This document shows positions 1-6,254 of a stretch of 8,686 nucleotides of DNA, in pieces. Position 1 is the first letter of the stretch; every line of letters starts with the position of its first letter. Source of the stretch: an uncultured Tabrizicola sp. (lineage in GTDB: Bacteria; Pseudomonadota; Alphaproteobacteria; Rhodobacterales; Rhodobacteraceae); contig CALLZQ010000670.1 in NCBI GenBank assembly GCA_937858255.1, forward strand, positions 1-8,686, written 5' to 3'. The notes beneath the pieces were generated by a model. It worked only from the letters and a program-made list of their open reading frames with translations, did not search any database and was not told the origin of the DNA. A program made the translations under genes and the position numbers.

Positions 1-26
1 AGGATCAGCTAGGGTAGCCGGCCGGA

Positions 27-749
27 TTAGCGAGTGCCGGCAACGATCCGGCGGATGGTTTCTTTGCGCTGCGCATTGGGCGGGTGTGTGCCCAGGAACT
101 GATCGCCCGGATCGGGCAGCCGGTCGAAGAAGGCCGCGCCGCGCAAAGGGTCATAGCCCGCGCGCAGGGTGATGCGCGCCCCCAGCGCATCGGCCTCCAG
201 CTCGAAATCCTTGGCATAGGTGCGGGCGCCAAAGGCGGCGCCGGCCTCTTGCGCCGCGCGCACCCGGTCGGGCGAGGCGCCGGTGGCACTGGCAAGGATA
301 CCGGCAAGAATGGCCCCGGTCGCGGCAGTCTGCTGCGTCTGGGGAATGTGATTGGCGATGTGATGCGCGGCCTCATGCCCGATGACAAAGGCAATCTCAT
401 CGGCATTGCGGGCATCGGCGATCAGGGCGAGGGTAAAGCCGACGATGGGCCGGCCCTGACTGTCCAGCGTCTGAAAGGCATTGGGCGGCTGGCCCGGACG
501 GTCATCGACCACCATCAGGAAATCGCAATTGGTCGTGGGGCGTTCAGCCCGGCAGACCGCCTCGGCCACCGGCTCGACCCGGTCGAGGACGGTCACGAAG
601 TTCTGCGCCGCAAGTTCCGGCGTCAGGCGCCCGCCGGCCCCTGTCGTGGCCGAGGGCGGTGGGGGCGGGGCGCTGCCCGGGGTCGTCGTCACCGGCACGC
701 AGGCCGAAAGACCGCCCGCCGCCAGAAGTGCCAATGATGCCAGACGCAT
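27..749 (-). CDS. M48 family zinc metalloprotease, predicted lipoprotein
   Basis: This 240-residue protein is probably a membrane-anchored peptidase facing the periplasm and acting in envelope protein quality control. Seen: the N-terminus is a short hydrophobic signal ending in a lipobox LSAC, with the lipidated cysteine at C17, followed by a Pro/Thr-rich linker (about 20-40). The zinc motif HEAAHH lies at 125-130 (ligands H125 and H129, catalytic E126). The third-ligand motif ELEAD is at 183-187 (E183), and the family's C-terminal THPPNAQR is at 221-228. C66 and C75 sit nine residues apart and could form a disulfide. The start at 749 was chosen over an open frame reaching 998 because it gives the lipoprotein signal directly and has a purine-rich AGGGCAGGG just upstream. 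The length fits small M48 lipoproteins (BepA/LoiP-like but without TPR repeats). It is transcribed divergently from the HisD-family gene. The family is secure; the substrate is unknown. Confidence 0.93.
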   Translation of the reverse strand: MRLASLALLAAGGLSACVPVTTTPGSAPPPPPSATTGAGGRLTPELAAQNFVTVLDRVEPVAEAVCRAERPTTNCDFLMVVDDRPGQPPNAFQTLDSQGRPIVGFTLALIADARNADEIAFVIGHEAAHHIANHIPQTQQTAATGAILAGILASATGASPDRVRAAQEAGAAFGARTYAKDFELEADALGARITLRAGYDPLRGAAFFDRLPDPGDQFLGTHPPNAQRKETIRRIVAGTR

Positions 750-825
750 TGCTGCCCTGCCCTTTCCTTGCCGTTGCCCCGTCGTCGCGTCGCCCCCCAG
801 CCCGCGTGTCGGAACCGGACCGGCG

Positions 826-857
826 ATCTTGTTCTTGGCCCAAGATAGCAGTCTTGG
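826..857. promoter_or_regulatory. TCTTGG palindrome cluster, candidate operator
   Basis: The divergent region between the M48 protease and the HisD-family gene contains a perfect 13-base palindrome TCTTGG-C-CCAAGA at 833-845. It is flanked by a partial copy TCTTG at 827-831 and a further TCTTGG at 852-857. On the minus strand a weak -10-like TATCTT overlaps the palindrome, with a poor TTTTCC -35 some 16 bases upstream, so a bound protein could act on the protease promoter. Nothing else was recognised in 750-992. That this is an operator is inference from symmetry and position; no known regulator site was matched. Confidence 0.3.
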
Positions 858-992
858 CGCCGGGGAAAAGGGCCGCTGGGACCCAAGCCGCCCCTCGATG
901 TCGCAAATGCGATTGAGCGGGCGCGCGCGCCATGCCAGCCTGCCGCCGATTGCGCCCCTGCGCAAAGCCCTGATGGATATGGAAAGATCGCG

Positions 993-2285
993 ATGCACCC
1001 CTTGATGGCCCCCTTTGCCGCTGAGATCACCTGGATCAAGGCGCCCCTGCCCGAGGCCGCCGCCGAGGATGGCGCGATTGCCGGCACAGTGCGGGCGATT
1101 CTGGCCGAGGTGCGCGCGGGCGGGGATGCGGCGCTGCGCGCGCTGTCACAGCGCTTTGACGGGGTCGAGGTCGGCGCGATTGAGGTGAGCGAGGCGGAAC
1201 GCGCCGCAGCCGTGGCCGCGCTCGACCCGCAGACCCGGGCCGATACCGAATTTGCCATCGCCAATGTCCGCGCTTTTGCGCAGGCGCAACTGGCGACGAT
1301 GCTGCCATTGGAGGTAGAGCCCCTGCCCGGCCTGCACCTGGGCCACCGGGTGATCCCGATCCGCACCGTGGGCTGCTATGTGCCGGGGGGGCGTTACCCG
1401 CTGCTCTCGGCCCCGGTGATGACCTTGGTGCCGGCGCGTGTGGCGGGGTGGCGGACGGCGAACCCCCGCCTGCCGCCCACCGCCCCTCCGGCGGTGAGCG
1501 CCGGCGGTCTCCTCTCGGGCGCCGCCCGCCGGTTCCCCGGCGGGGGGGCGCAGGCGATTGCCGCCATGGCCTATGGGACCGAGACCATTCCGGCGGTGGA
1601 CAAGATCATGGGGCCGGGCAATGCCTTTGTGAACGAGGCCAAGCGGCAGGTCTTTGGCCCCGTCGGGATCGACGCGCCGGCCGGGCCGTCCGAGATCTAT
1701 ATCCTCGCCGGTGAAACCGCCCGGGGCGAGGGGGTGGCGACCGACCTCCTCGCACAAGCCGAGCATGACCCGCGCACCCGCGTCGGGCTGATCACCACCG
1801 ATGCGGCGCTGGCTGATGCGGTGCTGGCCGAGGTGGCGGCGCAACTGGAAACGCTCTCCACCGCCGCCGTGGCAGGTGCCGCATGGCGCGACCGGGGCGA
1901 GGTGATCCTTTGCGCCAGTGAGGCCGCGATGATTGCCTGCTCTGAGGCGATTGCCGCCGAGCATCTGCAAATCCACACCCGCGACCCGCAGGAACTGGCC
2001 GCGCGGCTGAGCAATTACGGCTCACTCTTCATCGGTGAGCGGGCGAGCGTGGTTTATTCCGACAAATGCTCGGGCACCAATCACACGCTGCCGACCATGG
2101 GTGCAGGGCGCTATACCGGCGGGCTGTGGGTCGGGTCGTATGTCAAGATCGCGACGCATCAATGGCTGGAGCAGTCGGCAGTCGAGGTGCTGGCCCCCCC
2201 GGCCTGCCGGCAAAGCGCCTCGGAACAGCTAGAGGGGCACCGTCGCGCGGCGGCCTTGCGGCTGCAAAGCAACATGCGATCCTGA
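993..2285 (+). CDS. hisD: histidinol dehydrogenase family protein (HisD or HisD-like paralog), with a degraded internal block
   Basis: This 430-residue protein belongs to the HisD family of zinc- and NAD-dependent dehydrogenases, which oxidise an alcohol through an aldehyde to an acid (histidinol to histidine in the classic enzyme). Seen: [18 protein letters not shown] at 127-144, [12 protein letters not shown] at 207-218 and AGPSEIYI at 230-237. The predicted zinc ligands are all present: Q255 and H258 (QAEH), D357 (SDKCSG) and H416 (LEGH). The catalytic pair is E323-H324 (AEHLQI). The start at 993 has GGAAAG at 981-986. The SGTNH signature at 360-364 and the GRYPLL variant differ from the GGPNH and AYPSS forms I associate with biosynthetic HisD, so this may be a paralog acting on another alcohol (HpsN-like sulfopropanediol dehydrogenases are one such group); no other his genes are adjacent. 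Residues 153-183 look scrambled without loss of frame (see findings). The family is certain; the substrate is not. Confidence 0.88.
   Translation: MHPLMAPFAAEITWIKAPLPEAAAEDGAIAGTVRAILAEVRAGGDAALRALSQRFDGVEVGAIEVSEAERAAAVAALDPQTRADTEFAIANVRAFAQAQLATMLPLEVEPLPGLHLGHRVIPIRTVGCYVPGGRYPLLSAPVMTLVPARVAGWRTANPRLPPTAPPAVSAGGLLSGAARRFPGGGAQAIAAMAYGTETIPAVDKIMGPGNAFVNEAKRQVFGPVGIDAPAGPSEIYILAGETARGEGVATDLLAQAEHDPRTRVGLITTDAALADAVLAEVAAQLETLSTAAVAGAAWRDRGEVILCASEAAMIACSEAIAAEHLQIHTRDPQELAARLSNYGSLFIGERASVVYSDKCSGTNHTLPTMGAGRYTGGLWVGSYVKIATHQWLEQSAVEVLAPPACRQSASEQLEGHRRAAALRLQSNMRS
1449..1541 (+). other. degraded or low-quality block inside the HisD-family gene
   Basis: These 31 codons (residues 153-183) interrupt an otherwise well conserved protein. 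From memory of the family, the segment after the VPARVAG strand should contain a hydrophobic strand ending in a cysteine, then LPPTAHPA, an AGCHLSGAD helix and a RVGGAQA turn. The window has [20 protein letters not shown] and FPGGGAQA at exactly the expected spacing, with substitutions between conserved anchors and no net insertion or deletion. By hand count 78 of 93 bases are G or C. Sequencing or assembly error is favoured over real divergence; no alternative frame restores the expected residues. Confidence 0.6.
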
Positions 2286-2334
2286 CCGCGCTTCCCCCAT
2301 TGCGGCGGGCGCGAAAGCGGCTCCGACTGGCCCC

Positions 2335-2577
2335 ATGTTTACCCTCGAAGACGAAATCGGCCCCGCCGGCATCACCCCCCTCGCCGCGGGGGCTGAGGGG
2401 TTGATGGAGGATGTGACCATCCTCGCCTTTGACGATTGCGTTGTGCTGGAGCAGGAAGATGCGATGACGGGTGAGGTCGTGCGCGTCTCGCTGTCGATGG
2501 CGCAGCTTGCCGATCTGGCAGCGGCGCTGGACCTGCCCGAGGGGAGCTACCGACTCAGCCGCCCCAAGGCGGGCTGA
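2335..2577 (+). CDS. hypothetical small protein, 80 residues
   Basis: I do not recognise this family. The product is small, acidic and soluble-looking, with no signal peptide or membrane segment. The middle (about 25-53) reads like alternating beta strands (DVTILAFDDCVVLEQ, then GEVVRVSLS), followed by an alanine/leucine-rich helix (55-66) and a basic C-terminus. It has one cysteine, C35. The gene lies 49 bases after the HisD-family stop on the same strand and may be co-transcribed with it. The ATG at 2335 lacks a clear ribosome site; an internal ATG at 2404 (residue 24) follows GAGGGG closely and would give a 57-residue protein. Codon usage matches the neighbours and no competing frame looks better, so it is probably real. 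Confidence 0.65.
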   Translation: MFTLEDEIGPAGITPLAAGAEGLMEDVTILAFDDCVVLEQEDAMTGEVVRVSLSMAQLADLAAALDLPEGSYRLSRPKAG

Positions 2578-2586
2578 CCGGGTCAG
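2574..2586. repeat. 13-base palindrome containing both convergent stop codons
   Basis: CTGACC-G-GGTCAG is perfectly symmetric around base 2580. It contains the TGA of the 80-residue gene (2575-2577) and, on the other strand, the TGA of the DUF167 gene (2583-2585). With a one-base centre it is too tight to form a good RNA hairpin and has no T-run, so termination here is doubtful. Confidence 0.4.
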
Positions 2587-2837
2587 TCGAGACGAAAGGT
2601 CTTGTCGCGCGCGGTCGCCCCGCGGATCAGCGTCAGACGGGTCTTGGCCACGCCAAGGGCTTCGGCCAGTGCCTCGGTCACGGCGGCATTGGCGCGTCCC
2701 TCGTCCGCCGGGGCGGTGACGGCGATGCGAAACTGGCCGTCCTCATGGCTCAGCGCCGCGCGACGGGCGCGCGGGGTGGCGCGAACGCGGAATTCGGCGC
2801 CCGGCTGGGCGAGGTCGGCAAACGTTCCCTTGGACAT
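2583..2837 (-). CDS. DUF167/YggU family protein
   Basis: This 84-residue cytoplasmic protein belongs to the small DUF167 (YggU/UPF0235) family, whose members have a compact alpha/beta fold and no established biochemical role. Seen: an N-terminal strand with FRVRATPRARR (16-26), the family's core VTAPADEGRANAAV (40-53), an alanine-rich helix (53-63), and the C-terminal strand LIRGATARDKTFRL (70-83), which corresponds to the conserved GxxSRxK region. The length is typical. The start at 2837 was preferred over an open frame to 2999 because it is preceded by an AGGGGGG purine run and gives a family-like N-terminus, whereas the longer version adds Pro/Gly-rich sequence overlapping the divergent nitroreductase. 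The stop lies five bases from that of the convergent 80-residue gene. Confidence 0.88.
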   Translation of the reverse strand: MSKGTFADLAQPGAEFRVRATPRARRAALSHEDGQFRIAVTAPADEGRANAAVTEALAEALGVAKTRLTLIRGATARDKTFRLD

Positions 2838-2926
2838 GCCCCCCTGATTGCCCGAACTGGCGCAGGGCGGCAAGGTACTCTGGTCTTTCGCGCGGGGCGG
2901 GCTTAGGGTCCGGGGCACATATGTCC

Positions 2927-2931
2927 GAGGA
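2927..2931 (+). promoter_or_regulatory. ribosome binding site deciding the nitroreductase start
   Basis: GAGGA lies seven bases before the ATG at 2939. It sits inside the extended reading frame that begins with an ATG at 2921, which itself has only a poor GGGG upstream. The protein starting at 2939 (MPPATPAVLEYMARRQSRP) also matches the usual N-terminus of the family better. Confidence 0.5.
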
Positions 2932-2938
2932 TTTGCCC

Positions 2939-3421
2939 ATGCCCCCTGCCACCCCTGCCGTTCTGGAGTATATGGCCCGCCGCCAGTCGCGGCCCGCAAA
3001 GCTGTTCACCGGCGCGGTGCCGACCGAGGCGATGGGGGGGCTGGCGGGTCTGGCCGGGGCGCGGGCGCGGGCGCTCGGCGGTGACGACGAGATGATCGCC
3101 AAGGGGCGCGGCCAGTATGATCGGGGCCATCTGGCGGTGGCGGTGATCGCCAGCCCCAAGCCGGTCGCCAAGATCCCCGAGGCCGAGCAACTGCTGTCGG
3201 CCGGGGCGCTGTGCATGAATATCGTCCATGCCGCCACGGCCTCGGGCTGGGCGGCCTCATGGCTGACGGGCTGGCCCGCGCATGATGCGGTCTTTGCCGC
3301 CGAGGCCTTTGGCTGCACGGGGGCCGAGCGGGTGGCGGGGATCATTCATATCGGCACCTGCGAGGCCCCGATGCCCGATCGTCCCCGCCCCGATCTGGAC
3401 CGGCTGTTGAGCCGGGCCTGA
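2939..3421 (+). CDS. nitroreductase family protein (YdjA-like), internally deleted
   Basis: This is an FMN-dependent oxidoreductase of the nitroreductase fold, closest by eye to the YdjA subgroup, which uses NAD(P)H to reduce nitro, quinone or similar acceptors. Seen: the N-terminal FMN-phosphate motif ARRQSRPAK (13-21), KGRGQYD (55-61), the strand HLAVAVIASPKP (64-75), the dimer-core helix SAGALCMNIVHAA (87-99) with WLTGWP (108-113), and RVAGIIHIGT (131-140). At 160 residues it is about 30 short of relatives such as E. coli YdjA (183). The gap falls between T29 and E30, where relatives carry a helix and the PDH(G/K)..(E/Q)PW(R/H)F segment that contacts FMN. The enzyme as written is therefore probably inactive, or the sequence is misassembled. 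The start at 2939 is chosen on ribosome site and homology; 2921 is the alternative. It is followed 18 bases later by the EI24 gene, probably as one operon. Confidence 0.82.
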   Translation: MPPATPAVLEYMARRQSRPAKLFTGAVPTEAMGGLAGLAGARARALGGDDEMIAKGRGQYDRGHLAVAVIASPKPVAKIPEAEQLLSAGALCMNIVHAATASGWAASWLTGWPAHDAVFAAEAFGCTGAERVAGIIHIGTCEAPMPDRPRPDLDRLLSRA

Positions 3422-3439
3422 GGACCGGCGGAGGCGAGG

Positions 3440-4138
3440 ATGATCTTTACCGATTTTTTCAAGGCCCTGACGCAGCTTGGCGACCGCCGGTTCCGGCGGG
3501 TCTTGTGGCTGGGGGTGGCGCTGTCGCTGGCGCTCTTAACCGGCGTCTATGCGCTGGCGCTGATGCTGATCCAATGGGCGCTGCCCGAAACCCTGTCGAT
3601 CCCGCTGGTCGGCCCGGTCGAGGGGCTGCATTCGCTGCTCTCATGGGCCTCGGCGCTGTTCATGCTGGGGATGTCGGTGTTTCTGATGATGCCGGTTGCC
3701 TCGGTCTTTACCGGCTTGTTTCTGGAGGATGTGGCCAAGGCCGTCGAGGACCGGCATTACCCCGATCTGCCGCCGGTGCCGCGCCTGCCGCTGAGCGATG
3801 GGCTGATCGACAGTCTGAATTTCTTTGGCCTGCTGGTGGCAGTGAACTTTGGCGCCTTTATCCTTTATGGTTTTGCCGGGCCATTCGTGCCGGTGGTGTT
3901 CTGGGCGGTGAACGGGCTGCTCTTGGGGCGGGAATATTTCACGCTGGTGGCGATGCGGCGGTTGGGGCGCGCGGGGGCCAAGGCGCTGCGGCGGCGCCAT
4001 GCCGGGCAGATCTGGCTGGCCGGGATCCTGATGGCGGCGCCCTTGTCGGTGCCGCTGGTCAATCTGTTGATCCCGGTGCTGGGGGCGGCGACCTTTACCC
4101 ATTTGTTTCACCGCCTGAACCGGGGCGCCCGGGGCTGA
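3440..4138 (+). CDS. EI24 domain / CysZ-like inner membrane protein
   Basis: This 232-residue integral membrane protein is of the EI24 family, which includes CysZ, an inner-membrane sulfate permease feeding cysteine synthesis. Seen: hydrophobic segments at about 21-45, 65-93, 128-161 (long, possibly a re-entrant pair) and 190-218; a cytoplasmic-looking loop RHYPDLPPVPRLPLSDG (105-121); and the family-like NGLLLGREYFTLVAMRR (158-174), followed by an arginine-rich stretch (173-187). The length is close to the CysZ norm (about 250). The start has GGAGG at 3430-3434, five bases upstream. It is 18 bases downstream of the nitroreductase, implying co-transcription, but no sulfur-assimilation genes are nearby, so a sulfate role is only an inference from family membership. 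Confidence 0.88.
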   Translation: MIFTDFFKALTQLGDRRFRRVLWLGVALSLALLTGVYALALMLIQWALPETLSIPLVGPVEGLHSLLSWASALFMLGMSVFLMMPVASVFTGLFLEDVAKAVEDRHYPDLPPVPRLPLSDGLIDSLNFFGLLVAVNFGAFILYGFAGPFVPVVFWAVNGLLLGREYFTLVAMRRLGRAGAKALRRRHAGQIWLAGILMAAPLSVPLVNLLIPVLGAATFTHLFHRLNRGARG

Positions 4139-4163
4139 GCACCGCATAAGCGGCGGCCCCGGG
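4128..4163. terminator. candidate bidirectional terminator hairpin
   Basis: CCCGGGGC at 4128-4135 pairs perfectly with GCCCCGGG at 4156-4163, and inside it CCGC (4142-4145) pairs with GCGG (4150-4153) around an ATAA loop. The structure lies in the 50-base gap between the convergent EI24 and acyl-CoA synthetase genes and overlaps the EI24 stop. There is no T-run on either side, so intrinsic termination is plausible but unproven. Confidence 0.4.
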
Positions 4164-4188
4164 GTAGTGCGTCAGAGGGATTGCGCCT

Positions 4189-6078
4189 TTACGCCGCCCA
4201 GTCCCATGGGTTCGTAAAGCCGCCCAGCACCTCTTGCACCTGTTCGTCACTGGCGGGGCCGGTCTTGGTCAGCCGGGCGACGAGGCCGCGTTTCTTGTCT
4301 TCGGCGACGCTGGTGACGGTCACGGGCAGGCCGGCCTTGGCCAGGGCCGCATCGAAGATGCGGATGATCGCCATGCGGCGCAGATCGGGTTTGAACACCT
4401 TGCCCACGGCGGTTTTCGGCAGTTCCGGCAGGATCTCGATATATTTCGGCAGGGCTGCGCGTTCGTGGATATGCTGGGTGGCATAGGTCATCAGATCCTC
4501 GACCGTCACCGAGGCGCCCTTGACCAGTTCGACATAGGCGCAGGGCAACTCGCCCGAATGCAGGTCGGGCTGGCCGATGGCACCGACAAAGGCCACGGCC
4601 TCATGGCCCATCAGCGCCTCTTCGATGATCGCCGGGTCGATGTTATGGCCGCCACGAATGATCAGATCCTTGGCGCGGCCGGTGATGAACAGATAGCCAT
4701 CAGCGTCGATCCGGCCCAGATCGCCGGTGCGCAGGAAGCGGCCCTCGGCAAAGAGGTCGCGGTTCTTGTCGGCCTCGGTATAGGTTGACCCTTCAAAGAC
4801 CCCGGGGCTGGCCACGCAGATCTCGCCGATCTCGTCAGTGGCGCATTCGCGATAGCCTTCAGGGGTCTTGAGCAGGATGCGCACATGGCTGTGGGGGAAG
4901 GGCAGCCCGACCGAGCCGATTTTCTTGGTGCCACCCGGCGGGTTGATCGACACCAGACAGGTGCATTCGGTCAGGCCATAGCCTTCGACGATCTCGATGC
5001 CGGTTTCCTTTTTGAAGCGGTTGTACAGTTCGATCGGCAGCGGCGCCGAGCCCGAGAAGGCATTCTTGAGGCTGGAGATATCGGCATCAATCGGGCGCTG
5101 CATCAGGGCAGAGAGCGCGGTGGGAACAGTGATCAGATAGGTATTTTTGTACCGCGCGATCAGTTTCCACAGATTGTCGAACACACCCTCGCCGCGATAG
5201 CCGGCTGGCGTCGGGAAGACCACATGGCAGCCCGAGGCGATGACCGACATCAGGATCGGATAGGCGGCAAAGACATGGAACAGCGGCAGCGGGCACATGA
5301 TGCTGTCCTGTTCGGTGAACAACAGGCGTTGACCCAGCCAGCCGTTATAGACCATGCCCGAGACCTTGTGCTGGGCGACCTTGGGCATGCCGGTGGTGCC
5401 GCCGGTGTGGAAATAGGCGGCGACGCGATCCTCGGCCGGATCGGCAAAGGTCAGGCGGTCAGCGGGCTGGCGGGCCAGTTCGGCGGTAAAGGATTTCACA
5501 TTGGCCGAATGATGCACCGGGTTCTTGGGGCGGATCAGCGGCACGATCAGCCGCTTGGCGCCAGACAGATAGGGCACCAGATCGACCTCCAGCACGGTCT
5601 TGACCGTGGGAGCGTGGCGCACCGCCTCGGCCACCTTTTGCGGCACATCGGTTTTCGGGAAGGCGCGCAGCGTCACCACCACCTTGGCCTTGGTCTCGCG
5701 CAGGATGGCGCTGATCTGTTCGGGTTCCAGCAAGGGGTTGATCGGGTTGACGATCCCCGCCACGGCGCCGCCCAAGAGCGTCACCGCGGTTTCAAGGCAG
5801 TTGGGCAGCACATAGGCCACCACATCGCCCTCGGCCACACCAAGGCTGCGGAACAGATTGGCGGCCTGTGTGACCTTGCCTTGCAACTCTGACCATGAGT
5901 AGGTCAGCGATTTCGAGGCCGGGTCCGACAGGAGTTGATAGCTGATCGCGGGCCGGGCGCCATGGCGGGCGGCAGTTGCGCTGATGAACTGATACATCGT
6001 GCGGGCAACCGGGCGTTCGGCCCAACTGCCTTCGGCCTCAATGGCCAAAACATCCGCGCGGCTGGCGAATTCTCCCAT
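4189..6078 (-). CDS. AMP-forming acyl-CoA synthetase (ANL superfamily)
   Basis: This 629-residue cytoplasmic enzyme activates a carboxylic acid with ATP to an acyl-adenylate and transfers it to coenzyme A. Seen in order: an N-terminal domain with LPNCLETAVTLLGGAVAG (91-108) and NPINPLLEPEQ (111-121); the phosphate-binding loop HTGGTTGMPK (224-233); PLPLFHVF (263-270); the adenine-binding EGYGLTE (365-371); the hinge region RTGDLGRIDADGY (450-462) with ITGRAKDLIIRGG (465-477); and PKTAVGKVFK (554-563) carrying the catalytic lysine K560. All core motifs are intact. At about 630 residues it is longer than typical FadD (about 560); the extra length is mainly a C-terminal tail after K560. GGGGAGGA at 6083-6090 is a strong ribosome site four bases before the ATG. 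It lies downstream of the ABC exporter, but hairpins between them suggest its own promoter. The acyl substrate (fatty or aromatic) cannot be read from the sequence. Confidence 0.95.
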   Translation of the reverse strand: MGEFASRADVLAIEAEGSWAERPVARTMYQFISATAARHGARPAISYQLLSDPASKSLTYSWSELQGKVTQAANLFRSLGVAEGDVVAYVLPNCLETAVTLLGGAVAGIVNPINPLLEPEQISAILRETKAKVVVTLRAFPKTDVPQKVAEAVRHAPTVKTVLEVDLVPYLSGAKRLIVPLIRPKNPVHHSANVKSFTAELARQPADRLTFADPAEDRVAAYFHTGGTTGMPKVAQHKVSGMVYNGWLGQRLLFTEQDSIMCPLPLFHVFAAYPILMSVIASGCHVVFPTPAGYRGEGVFDNLWKLIARYKNTYLITVPTALSALMQRPIDADISSLKNAFSGSAPLPIELYNRFKKETGIEIVEGYGLTECTCLVSINPPGGTKKIGSVGLPFPHSHVRILLKTPEGYRECATDEIGEICVASPGVFEGSTYTEADKNRDLFAEGRFLRTGDLGRIDADGYLFITGRAKDLIIRGGHNIDPAIIEEALMGHEAVAFVGAIGQPDLHSGELPCAYVELVKGASVTVEDLMTYATQHIHERAALPKYIEILPELPKTAVGKVFKPDLRRMAIIRIFDAALAKAGLPVTVTSVAEDKKRGLVARLTKTGPASDEQVQEVLGGFTNPWDWAA

Positions 6079-6094
6079 GGTATCCTCCCCTGAT

Positions 6095-6114
6095 GGCCCC
6101 GTTGATGGGGGGCC
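6095..6114 (-). promoter_or_regulatory. leader hairpin ahead of the acyl-CoA synthetase
   Basis: In the minus-strand leader, GGCCCC and GGGGCC (6109-6114 and 6095-6100) form a six-base-pair stem with an eight-base loop, four bases before the ribosome site at 6083-6090. CATCA followed by GGGG occurs twice in this leader. It might tune translation, but could be chance in GC-rich DNA. Further upstream, at about 6120-6190, I found only weak sigma-70-like elements (TTGACG and TTGGCA) without a good -10. Confidence 0.22.
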
Positions 6115-6199
6115 TTATCGTGATGTTCAAAGGAAGATGGCGTCAAAGCGCGGTTTTGCCAAGCTCAACCGCCCAACGGAACGCAACGTCAGAGCGCCC

Positions 6200-6254
6200 C
6201 CGCCGCCACGGCGCGGCGGCTGAGGGGGAAATCGGGCGGATTTTTCCCCCTCAG
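6200..6254 (-). terminator. tandem hairpin after the ABC transporter
   Basis: CTGAGGGGGAAA (6220-6231) pairs perfectly over 12 bases with TTTCCCCCTCAG (6243-6254) across an 11-base loop. Immediately beyond it in the direction of transcription, CCGCCGC (6200-6206) pairs with GCGGCGG (6213-6219). The first stem includes the ABC transporter's TGA (6251-6253). There is no U-run after either stem, so this is a terminator-like or 3'-stabilising structure; it probably separates the exporter transcript from the acyl-CoA synthetase. Confidence 0.5.

Noticed and set aside
1..26. Sequence before the protease stop codon
   Set aside because: It is too short to hold a supported feature; no hairpin or gene end was recognised.
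84..737. A 217-codon plus-strand open frame over the M48 protease
   Set aside because: It is antisense to the HExxH gene and has low-complexity Gly/Arg composition.
1441..1545. A frameshift pair as the explanation for the HisD-family anomaly
   Set aside because: The other two forward frames do not give the expected family residues, while the native frame retains anchors at exact spacing, so substitutions fit better than compensating indels.
4885..5892. A 335-codon plus-strand open frame inside the acyl-CoA synthetase
   Set aside because: It is antisense to a fully motif-bearing enzyme and itself shows no domain; the His/Gly/Gln composition is that of a complement frame.
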